Source of the DNA: a virus
DNA: 24,835 nt
IMG/VR virus record: IMGVR_UViG_3300025264_000106
Span: 1 to 24,835 of that record
Reading direction: 5' to 3' (one strand)
Below are positions 1 through 6,470 of the stretch, one piece after another (position 1 is the stretch's first letter; the number at the start of each line of letters is the position of its first letter). Position numbers and translations under genes: made by a program. Below the pieces are notes generated by a model. The model saw nothing but the letters and a program-made list of their open reading frames with translations, was not told the DNA's origin and searched no databases.

Positions 1-1
1 A

Positions 2-169
2 TCGATAGAACTATTTAAACTAGATCCAAACAACGAACATCTTAACAGGTTTATGAGTATGAAAACTGAAGAAGGTTATCATATAACTAAAACAATCAAT
101 GCGTTTAAGAAAACTAATGAGCTACCAACAGGATACAATACTGATGGTTCTTGGAAAGAAAGTTGTTGA
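2..169 (+). CDS. 3' end of an unidentified gene (partial)
   Basis: An open frame enters from the left edge and ends at TGA 167-169, giving 55 visible C-terminal residues. The visible part is mixed and hydrophilic, with the final residues GSWKESC, and has no motif I recognise. It lies directly upstream of the replication genes and runs the same way. Its stop codon overlaps the -35 box of the next promoter, so the following genes may be both read through and started afresh. Given its neighbours it may belong to DNA metabolism, for example a primase or helicase, but nothing in the visible residues proves this. Confidence 0.6.
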   Translation, partial: SIELFKLDPNNEHLNRFMSMKTEEGYHITKTINAFKKTNELPTGYNTDGSWKESC

Positions 170-194
170 CGGATTGATATTAATTTGTTATAAT
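166..194 (+). promoter_or_regulatory. sigma70-type promoter for the replication operon
   Basis: TTGACG (166-171) and a perfect TATAAT (189-194) are separated by exactly 17 bp. A start near 201 would give a leader of about 13 nt carrying AGGAG (203-207) before the ATG at 214. The -35 overlaps the stop codon of the upstream gene. The ATG at 193 lies inside the -10 box, which argues against it as the translation start. Confidence 0.8.
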
Positions 195-213
195 GCAAAC
201 ACAGGAGATAAAT

Positions 214-1008
214 ATGGCAAGCATTAAAGAACATGCATCAACAGATGTAACTAAACTATTACTGGTAGGCGATAGTGGATCTGGTAAGACTGCGGCACTA
301 GCTTCATTAGCTAATGCTGGGAAGAATCTTCGTATACTTGATTACGATGATGGTCTTTCTATATTACCAGACCTGCTAACTCCAGAAGGAGTCAGTCGTG
401 TATCGTATGTAACCCTTAAAGATCCAATCGGTAAGGCGGAAGCCTTTCGTAAGGGGGCAAATTTAATTGCTAATTGGAAAGATGGAGACGAAGACTTTGG
501 TTCAGTAAAGACTTGGACTAAGGACGATGTACTTGTAATCGATAGTCTCACTCTTATGGGTGAGTCAGCATTGCGTAGTGCATTAGTATTCAACAATAAG
601 AAACCAACCGAACAACCATCTCAACCAGAGTGGGGAACAGCGGCACGAGATGTGCAACACCTCATACAATATATAACTGGTTCAGAAGTTCCGTGTAATG
701 TAGTGGTGACAACGCACATGCAATACATGGAAGGGGATTTGGGTGTGAGTAAATCATATCCAACTAGTGTCGGCTCAAAGCTATCTACAAAATTGGGTCG
801 ATACTTTAACTGTGTTTGTAGAGTGGACACTAAGAGTTCAAGCAAAGGCACAGAACGTTCTCTAAGAACTGTATCAGATCATCGAATGGATCTTAAAGTT
901 CCTGCGTTAGATATATTAGAACCTAACACAGAGCTTGATCTTGCGAAATTGTTTGATGCAATTCAAGGGAATGCGAAGAAGAAGTTGTCAAAACCAATGT
1001 CAAAATAG
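214..1008 (+). CDS. Sak4-like / AAA_24 RecA-fold ATPase
   Basis: A 264-aa P-loop ATPase of the phage Sak4 (AAA_24) type. In that family these are RecA-fold proteins thought to load onto single-stranded DNA and promote annealing or recombination during phage replication. Visible motifs are Walker A GDSGSGKT (residues 19-26), Walker B VLVID ending at D110, and a VVVTTH strand near residues 163-168 that resembles the sensor region. The start at 214 is chosen because AGGAG lies 6 nt upstream and the earlier in-frame ATG at 193 falls in the -10 box. The next gene is DUF669-like, a common neighbour of Sak4 that supports a recombination pair. The ATPase fold is clear; the exact recombinase role is inferred. 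Confidence 0.8.
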   Translation: MASIKEHASTDVTKLLLVGDSGSGKTAALASLANAGKNLRILDYDDGLSILPDLLTPEGVSRVSYVTLKDPIGKAEAFRKGANLIANWKDGDEDFGSVKTWTKDDVLVIDSLTLMGESALRSALVFNNKKPTEQPSQPEWGTAARDVQHLIQYITGSEVPCNVVVTTHMQYMEGDLGVSKSYPTSVGSKLSTKLGRYFNCVCRVDTKSSSKGTERSLRTVSDHRMDLKVPALDILEPNTELDLAKLFDAIQGNAKKKLSKPMSK

Positions 1009-1020
1009 GAGGTATATACC

Positions 1021-1464
1021 ATGACAGGATCAGACGTGGGTGACTTTTTAAGTATGTCACCAAATGAAGTACCACAAACGGTTACTTTACCAGAGGGTAG
1101 TTACGATTTTGTAATTACTAGCTATCGTTCAGACAGAGTAGGTGAGAACCAAACTCCGTTAGTGAAGATAAATGTAAAAGCTACAGGAGTTATTCAATCA
1201 GATTTGGATGCGGCTGATATAGCTAATGCAGAACCAACAAGACTAGAGTATTGGGCAACACCTAATGCTATGAAACAAAAGAATCCAGCGATGTCTTTGA
1301 AGAGCTTCTTAACAGATGCTTTAGAGATGGACCAGGATCAATCTTTTGGAGAGTTGCTTGAACAAGCAATCGGCCAGTCTTTTTCTGGTGTTGTGAAACA
1401 CGAGATGGTTGGTAAGAACAAAGACATATTACAAGCTTCTATTAAAAAGATTATTAATAAGTAG
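1021..1464 (+). CDS. DUF669-like putative ssDNA-binding protein
   Basis: A 147-aa protein resembling phage DUF669 proteins, which often sit next to Sak-type recombinases and are suspected to be OB-fold single-stranded DNA-binding proteins. The N-terminal half is beta-rich (LPEGSYDFVITSYRS followed by a PLVKINVKATG strand). A central YWATPNAMKQKNP segment and a basic C-terminal end (KKIINK) follow. A perfect AGGAGG (1007-1012), overlapping the stop of the upstream ATPase, sits 8 nt before the ATG, so strong coupled expression is expected. High expression would suit an SSB that acts stoichiometrically. The family call rests on pattern memory and context, without a catalytic motif. Confidence 0.55.
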   Translation: MTGSDVGDFLSMSPNEVPQTVTLPEGSYDFVITSYRSDRVGENQTPLVKINVKATGVIQSDLDAADIANAEPTRLEYWATPNAMKQKNPAMSLKSFLTDALEMDQDQSFGELLEQAIGQSFSGVVKHEMVGKNKDILQASIKKIINK

Positions 1465-1475
1465 TTTGTGATAGC

Positions 1476-2579
1476 ATGAGTGAGTACGCAGTACATAAGC
1501 GGGTTGAGTCACAGATTCCAGATTCTGGGAATTCTATTTGCATAGTTTTAGAATATCCTACGACTACCGAATCTAGACTTAACAAAATAAATACAGGAGG
1601 CATACAGCAAGTATTGAATCCCATGTGCGCACTCGCAGGCATAGACGCACAATCTGTTATGCTCACTCATGCATTTCAACTGAAGCCAGCACAAGAAAAT
1701 GCTCAGTTCTTTTTCCATAAGAGGAATGAGTATAAGGCTATCAAGAAAGAAGGGGAGTGGCAGTCAAACTATTCTCCTTCTCAATACGGATTTTTAAAAC
1801 AAGACTATGAACAAGATATTAAAAGACTATACAAAGAGATCAACGACTTCAATCCTAATATTATAATTACTATGGGAGGCTTGGGTCTGTGGGCATTAAC
1901 AAACATAGATAAGATAGGATCTTATAGAGGAGCATTAACATATTCAAACGTAGGTAACTTGCACAGACCATACAAGATCATGCCAACATACAGTCCGTTT
2001 GCAGTTCTTAAAAACTATTCATTCAGACCTACAGTAGTAAGTGATTTAAAGAAAGCAGTACAAGAATCTACAACCAGGGATATAGAAAATACTGAAAGAG
2101 AGATATACATAGAGCCTACTTACGAAGAGGTTGTGCAATTCTTTAAAGAATGCAGAGAAGAAAACAGTGAGGACAATCCTTTATCATTTGATATTGAGAC
2201 AGCGAGTGGTGAGATAACTTGCATAGGATTTGCACCATCACCTAAACGATCAATGGTTGTACCATTCAGAGACATTACAAAAAAGTCTCAAGCATTCTAC
2301 GATTACACTACAGAGATAACTATCTGGAAAGAGATAGCTAGCTTATTACAAGATGAAAAGATAACTAAGGTAGCACAGAATCAAACTTATGATGTGTCTT
2401 GGTTGAGTTATAAATACGGAATAGATGTAGCAGGAACTGTACATGACACCATGCATGCACAACATTCTCTCCAGCCAGAAATGGAAAAAGGATTAGGGTT
2501 CTTGGGATCTATCTACACTAATGAGGGAGCATGGAAAAACCTTACAAGTTTTTCTAAGAGTACCAAAGCAGAGGAATAA
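1476..2579 (+). CDS. DNA polymerase A, N-terminal part: UDG-like domain plus proofreading Exo I and Exo II
   Basis: A 367-aa protein holding the first part of a family A DNA polymerase. Residues about 20-200 resemble the uracil-DNA glycosylase superfamily fold seen at the N-terminus of some phage polymerases: IIITMGGLGLWAL near 128-140, then MPTYSPFAVLK at 169-179. The usual catalytic and iron-sulfur residues are not visible, and the conserved His of the TFHP-like motif is Ser173, so this domain is probably inactive. Residues about 230-360 are a DnaQ-like 3'-5' exonuclease with Exo I FDIET (D239, E241) and Exo II NQTYD (N302, D306). Exo III is absent and is found at the start of the gene at 3125. 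The protein ends in a family-typical YTNEGAWK stretch and a short unrelated tail. No strong ribosome binding site precedes the ATG, so translational coupling is likely. Confidence 0.82.
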   Translation: MSEYAVHKRVESQIPDSGNSICIVLEYPTTTESRLNKINTGGIQQVLNPMCALAGIDAQSVMLTHAFQLKPAQENAQFFFHKRNEYKAIKKEGEWQSNYSPSQYGFLKQDYEQDIKRLYKEINDFNPNIIITMGGLGLWALTNIDKIGSYRGALTYSNVGNLHRPYKIMPTYSPFAVLKNYSFRPTVVSDLKKAVQESTTRDIENTEREIYIEPTYEEVVQFFKECREENSEDNPLSFDIETASGEITCIGFAPSPKRSMVVPFRDITKKSQAFYDYTTEITIWKEIASLLQDEKITKVAQNQTYDVSWLSYKYGIDVAGTVHDTMHAQHSLQPEMEKGLGFLGSIYTNEGAWKNLTSFSKSTKAEE

Positions 2580-2585
2580 ACTTTT

Positions 2586-2879
2586 ATGAAACGTCCCCAA
2601 TACTTTGCGGCAAAGCCGTTAGAGGAAGAGTACATTCCGATAGAGAATGAAGTAGTATTGTGGCGTTCAGTACTTGATCAAGCTATGCAAGACATTGCGT
2701 ACACTGGTGTAGATAAAGAGTATATAAAGTTTAGAGAAGACGCAATCGAGTGGTTGTTTAATGATGAAGAAGATTTTGAATTAATATGTGACTTTGCTAT
2801 GTTAGATGCAAAGAAATCGAGAGAAGAATTTTTTTATATAATGGGGGTATCAAATGACAAGCGTAAAAGAAATGACTAA
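2586..2879 (+). CDS. small conserved-looking phage protein of unknown function
   Basis: A 97-aa acidic protein. The pattern, a central WRSVLDQAMQDIAY helix followed by EDAIEWLFNDEEDFELICDF, is one I associate with small phage proteins near replication genes, but I know no function for it. It has no homing-endonuclease, HNH or GIY-YIG signature. AGAGGAA at 2570-2576, overlapping the end of polymerase part 1, serves as the ribosome binding site. The 3' end overlaps the next gene by 26 nt. Its position is what stands out: it is the first of two genes separating the halves of the polymerase. Confidence 0.75.
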   Translation: MKRPQYFAAKPLEEEYIPIENEVVLWRSVLDQAMQDIAYTGVDKEYIKFREDAIEWLFNDEEDFELICDFAMLDAKKSREEFFYIMGVSNDKRKRND

Positions 2880-3174
2880 ACTAGTTAAAAAGATAAAAGC
2901 AAAAAGAAACGAAGACCCAGTAAACTTTCCGTCTCATTACAACAAGGGAGACATAGGTTGCATCGATGCAATTAAGGCTTGTCAAGGAGATGGATTTAAA
3001 TATTACTTACAAGGATCAGCCATGAAATACTTATGGCGTTATGAACACAAGAAGAAACCAATACAAGATTTAGAAAAAGCTAAATGGTTTATTAACAAAC
3101 TTATTGAAACCACACAGGAGAGGGATGATGAGGATAATCAAGAACACGGAGATAGCAACTCAAGAGTTAAATAA
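2854..3174 (+). CDS. DUF3310 family protein
   Basis: A 106-aa protein matching the DUF3310 phage family. After an N-terminal basic stretch it has PVNFPSHYNKGDIGCIDAIKAC, then AMKYLWRYEHKKKPIQDLEKA and WFINKLIE. These are the family's PxHYxxG and KYxWRxxxKxxxxDLxKA signatures. DUF3310 proteins are common in tailed phages and are sometimes labelled nucleotide-kinase-like, but no activity is established. A GGGGG-containing ribosome binding site (2843-2847) lies 6 nt before the ATG. The gene overlaps both neighbours, and its last 50 bases carry the ribosome binding site and start of polymerase part 2. The coding call is firm; the function is unknown. Confidence 0.85.
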   Translation: MTSVKEMTKLVKKIKAKRNEDPVNFPSHYNKGDIGCIDAIKACQGDGFKYYLQGSAMKYLWRYEHKKKPIQDLEKAKWFINKLIETTQERDDEDNQEHGDSNSRVK

Positions 3175-4672
3175 GGAACAAACTCTTTGGGTATATTGCG
3201 GACTAGACTGCTCACTCACTAGTGAGATATGGTCAAAGCTATCAAAAGAATTAGACGATACAACTAAGAATACATATCAGTTCGAACTTAACAGTTTAAA
3301 GCCTGCACTCAGTATGATGTTGCGTGGACTAAAGGTTGATGAGATGAAGGCAGGAGTAATCCGCGCCCCCCTTGTCAAGAATAGAGTTATGGTTGAGCGC
3401 ATGTTAAACTTATTTGCTAATGCAGTATGGGATAAAGATCTTAATCACAATAGTCCTGTACAATTAAAAAGTTTTTTATATGAGTGGCTTAACTTACCAC
3501 CAGTAATTGCATACACTAAAGGTAAACAAAAAGTATCAACAGATAAGGAAGCACTAGAACATTTACGTAAAGAATATCCACGTGCTCGTCCTTTCTGTAA
3601 TGCTATCTTATCTTTAAGAGATATAGATAAACAATTAAATATTCTAAACTGTGATCGAGATGATGATGGCAGATTGCGTACATCATTTAAAGTCGCAGGC
3701 ACAGAGACAGGTAGATGGGCAAGTTCAGAAAGTCCTTGGGGTACAGGAACTAATCTACAGAATATTACAAAAGATATGCGCGAAATATTTGTACCCGATG
3801 AAGGCAATGTATTATTTTATGCTGACTTAGAACAGGCGGAGTCTAGGGTTACAGCTTACGTTGCTGGAGATGAGGGATACATTAATGCGTGTGAAGGTGA
3901 GGACTTACATACCCAAGTAGTTAAAATGGTATGGCCTAATATGGGTTGGTCTTCTGATCTTGCACAGAACAGAGAGCTAGCAGATCGTCCTTACATTGGA
4001 CACTTTAGCTACAGAGATATGTGTAAGCGAGCAGGTCATGGAACTAACTATGGTCTATCAGCTACATCTTTAGGTAGACATCTAAAGATAAAGATCTCAC
4101 ACGCAACGAGGTTTCAATTACTTTACTATGGTGGAGTGATTGCGTTGTCATCACTGGAGAGATGGCACAAACAAGATAAGGAAGGTGGTTTCCAAGAACT
4201 AATTGATGGGGGCACGATTATAGGGACTGGCCCATCTTCCTTAGTCAGAATACAAGGAGCGTTTCCAGGCATACGTAAGTGGCATGATGAGACTGCGAAG
4301 CAGTTGCAATTAGAGGGCACACTTACAACTCCATTAGGTAGACGTAGACAATTTTGGGGCAGACTAGATGATGCCACAACATTACGTAAAGCTATTGCGT
4401 ATGTACCACAGTCTACCATTGGGGATTTATTAAACATAGGATTGTATCGTGTGTGGAATGAATTAAAAGATGAAGGCGTTGAAGTATTAGGACAAGTACA
4501 TGATGCTATTTTGGGGCAGTTTCCTATTGGCACAGAAGCTGATATCATTCCTAAGATATTAGAGCGCATGAAAAATCCCATGCAAGTAGGCGGCAGAGAA
4601 ATGATAATTCCTTCTGATTGTGAGACAGGTCTCGATTGGAAGAACATGAAGAAATGGAAACCACATGAGTAG
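3125..4672 (+). CDS. DNA polymerase A, C-terminal part: Exo III plus polymerase domain
   Basis: A 515-aa protein that begins in the last part of the 3'-5' exonuclease domain and carries the whole family A polymerase domain. Exo III is YCGLD (Y24, D28). TETGRWAS and NLQNI precede motif A (ADLEQAESR, D234). Motif B is RDMCKRAGHGTNYG (R297, K301, Y309), and motif C is VHDAI (H459, D460). The residue equivalent to Phe762 of E. coli Pol I (Tyr526 of T7) is His305. About 42 residues (338-379) are inserted between motif B and FPGIRKWH. AGGAG at 3116-3120 lies just before ATG-ATG (3125 or 3128), so this half has its own translation start. It must pair with the product of 1476-2579 to form a complete proofreading domain. 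The stop overlaps the helicase start. Confidence 0.9.
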   Translation: MMRIIKNTEIATQELNKEQTLWVYCGLDCSLTSEIWSKLSKELDDTTKNTYQFELNSLKPALSMMLRGLKVDEMKAGVIRAPLVKNRVMVERMLNLFANAVWDKDLNHNSPVQLKSFLYEWLNLPPVIAYTKGKQKVSTDKEALEHLRKEYPRARPFCNAILSLRDIDKQLNILNCDRDDDGRLRTSFKVAGTETGRWASSESPWGTGTNLQNITKDMREIFVPDEGNVLFYADLEQAESRVTAYVAGDEGYINACEGEDLHTQVVKMVWPNMGWSSDLAQNRELADRPYIGHFSYRDMCKRAGHGTNYGLSATSLGRHLKIKISHATRFQLLYYGGVIALSSLERWHKQDKEGGFQELIDGGTIIGTGPSSLVRIQGAFPGIRKWHDETAKQLQLEGTLTTPLGRRRQFWGRLDDATTLRKAIAYVPQSTIGDLLNIGLYRVWNELKDEGVEVLGQVHDAILGQFPIGTEADIIPKILERMKNPMQVGGREMIIPSDCETGLDWKNMKKWKPHE

Positions 4673-5930
4673 AAACTATACAGACTTTATACAAGCATCA
4701 GCAGATGCTATCAAAGGCAGTCCAATACCTAAACCTTTTGCACAGTGGAGTGCATTGAGTGCTGTAGCTGGAGCCATGGGTAGACGTGTGTGGTACTCAA
4801 TGGCTAACTATGATATTAGATCTAATAACTTTATAGTTTTAATTGCACCACCTGGTAGAAACAAGTCAGTAAGTTTGATTTTACCATTCACAAAAGTATT
4901 CAGCAGACTAACGACACCAGTAGGTACTACTGAAGATGATCAGAACTTTAACTCTGGATTAGATCAGTATGGCTTACGTAATTATCCTTTGTATGTAGTA
5001 CAAGATAGAATCACACCAGAAAAATTAGCAGTAGACATGACTAAGATTACTAGATTGGATCTGCGTCTATCTACTCCTGCAATGGATGAGTTCTATGATT
5101 CATCTGTGACTTTAGTAACATCAGAGTTTGGTACATTTATGGGCAGACATGAAAGATATCTGCAAATGTTTATGACAGATATGTGGGATTCTAAGGCTGA
5201 GTACAGCCACAAGACTAAGACATCTGGCGAATACATAATTAAAGGGCCTTGTCTTAATTGGCTAGCTTGTGCTACACCAGAACAATTTGTAGATAATTTA
5301 CCAGAAGATGCACGATCTCAAGGACTGTTATCTCGTATGTTGCCTATCTATTATGATGGTGATCGCATACCTCAATCATTAGTACAAGAAAGAGTTAGCG
5401 ACAATACAGTCAATAATTTGCGTGAGGATTTAGCAGACATAGCTAAGATGTATGGGCCAATGACTTTTGATGAAGATGCATTTAAGATTGTTGATGAAGA
5501 CATCAAGGCTGGTATACCACCAGAGCCTACTGATAATCATCTATCAGAGTATGTGCAACGTAGAGTATCTCACTTCATTAAGATTGCTATTGCAGTATCT
5601 GCTTCACGTAGAAGCACTCGTAAGATTATGTTAGAAGACTGGGAGTTTACAAAAGAATTATTATTTGCGGCAGAGAAACAAATGCCTAAAGCTTTAGAAG
5701 GTTTTGGTATGGGAAGAACAGGCCGTATTGCACATGATATGGTAACGTGGTTACATGGTACACTATTTAATAATGGCAGAAGTCATATGCTTTTGAAATT
5801 ATTTAAAAGAGAATTGCTACGAAAGATTCCAAATCCTGGTGAGTTAGAACAAACCATCAAGGCTATGGAAGATTCTGGTTATATAAAAGTCGAAGGGAAT
5901 GTGGTTTTTCCATGTCGAAAAGACGCTTAG
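4665..5930 (+). CDS. DUF3987-like replicative helicase / ATPase
   Basis: A 421-aa ATPase resembling the phage DUF3987 helicase group, which unwinds DNA ahead of the phage polymerase. Visible features are an N-terminal helical segment with WSALSAVAGAMGRRVWY, a Walker A-like APPGRNKS (residues 61-68) in which the first Gly is replaced by Ala, a Walker B-like VTSEFG with E154, the sensor-like LACATPEQF around 200-208, and GLLSRMLPIYYD around 220-231, whose R224 may be an arginine finger. The C-terminal 80 residues look like a winged-helix region. No primase motifs are visible, so primase is either elsewhere or absent. The start overlaps the polymerase stop by 8 nt, a sign of coupling. Confidence 0.75.
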   Translation: MSRNYTDFIQASADAIKGSPIPKPFAQWSALSAVAGAMGRRVWYSMANYDIRSNNFIVLIAPPGRNKSVSLILPFTKVFSRLTTPVGTTEDDQNFNSGLDQYGLRNYPLYVVQDRITPEKLAVDMTKITRLDLRLSTPAMDEFYDSSVTLVTSEFGTFMGRHERYLQMFMTDMWDSKAEYSHKTKTSGEYIIKGPCLNWLACATPEQFVDNLPEDARSQGLLSRMLPIYYDGDRIPQSLVQERVSDNTVNNLREDLADIAKMYGPMTFDEDAFKIVDEDIKAGIPPEPTDNHLSEYVQRRVSHFIKIAIAVSASRRSTRKIMLEDWEFTKELLFAAEKQMPKALEGFGMGRTGRIAHDMVTWLHGTLFNNGRSHMLLKLFKRELLRKIPNPGELEQTIKAMEDSGYIKVEGNVVFPCRKDA

Positions 5931-6394
5931 TAATCAGTAAGTTGCGATGGGCGAAAGCTCTCGATGAACGTCCTGTGTTCATACCCTCTCCAAGGTTAAC
6001 AGGCGTGAAGAGAGCTGGCGTACTTTATGAAAACAGAGTAGCTAACTATATGAAAGCTATCTATGGTGCGGAGAATGTATTGCATGGACAATGGTATCAG
6101 TATGAAGACAGAAGAGGAGTAGGTTACTGCCAATCTGACATATTAATTTTACCACATGGAGATGTAAAGGATTTGATTATATTAGAATGTAAATTAAAAT
6201 CTAGAAAAGTAGCAGAGGTACAGCTTCGTTATCTATATAGGCCTATAGTACAACACCTATATCCAGATACTAATATAATAATGGTACAAGTATGTAAGTT
6301 TTTAAATCCTAAAACAAAAGGAGTTATTATAGATGAGCTAGATGACATCTATAAGCAAGACTTATCTACATTATATTTAAGGACATTTGCATAA
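5912..6394 (+). CDS. PD-(D/E)XK nuclease
   Basis: A 160-aa nuclease-like protein. The core is a beta-strand with SDILIL (D76), followed 16 residues later by LIILECKLK (E92, K94), which gives the D-x(n)-ExK signature of the PD-(D/E)XK fold. A conserved helix (VQLRYLYRPIVQHLYP) and a strand (NIIMVQVCKF) follow. RecB-like nucleases, VRR-NUC proteins and Holliday-junction resolvases share this core. In a phage replication operon, processing of recombination or replication intermediates is the most likely role. It overlaps the helicase gene by 19 nt and has only a weak ribosome binding site, so it is probably translated by coupling. The subfamily cannot be assigned from sequence alone. Confidence 0.75.
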   Translation: MSKRRLVISKLRWAKALDERPVFIPSPRLTGVKRAGVLYENRVANYMKAIYGAENVLHGQWYQYEDRRGVGYCQSDILILPHGDVKDLIILECKLKSRKVAEVQLRYLYRPIVQHLYPDTNIIMVQVCKFLNPKTKGVIIDELDDIYKQDLSTLYLRTFA

Positions 6395-6399
6395 TGTTG

Positions 6400-6428
6400 T
6401 GGACAGATCTTCACCAATATGTTATAAT
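6400..6428 (+). promoter_or_regulatory. sigma70-type promoter for the ribonucleotide reductase gene
   Basis: TGGACA (6400-6405) and a perfect TATAAT (6423-6428) with a 17-bp spacer lie in the 76-bp gap before the reductase gene. The 10 bp TGTTATAATG around the -10 is identical to that of the promoter at 166-194. The expected leader is about 36 nt and ends in AGAGGAA (6459-6465) before ATG 6471. Confidence 0.75.
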
Positions 6429-6470
6429 GTACTTTCATCACATTAACACAATCTAACTAGAGGAACTCTA

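Noticed and set aside
193-213. An earlier start codon for the Sak4-like ATPase
   Set aside because: The ATG at 193 overlaps the -10 box and would precede the expected transcript; the ATG at 214 has AGGAG at the right distance.
2580-3124. A group I intron or intein interrupting the polymerase
   Set aside because: The gap contains two plausible genes, both polymerase parts have their own start or stop and extra tail residues, and no intein or homing-endonuclease motif is visible. A covariance search would be needed to close this fully.
4126-4647. A 173-codon open frame on the minus strand opposite the polymerase domain
   Set aside because: It lies wholly antisense to conserved motifs B and C of the polymerase, has no ribosome binding site and reads as low-complexity Ser/Pro/Cys sequence.
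3125-4672. A DnaJ-type zinc domain inside the polymerase, as reported for HMO-2011
   Set aside because: No CxxCxGxG repeats are present in either polymerase part or in the genes between them.
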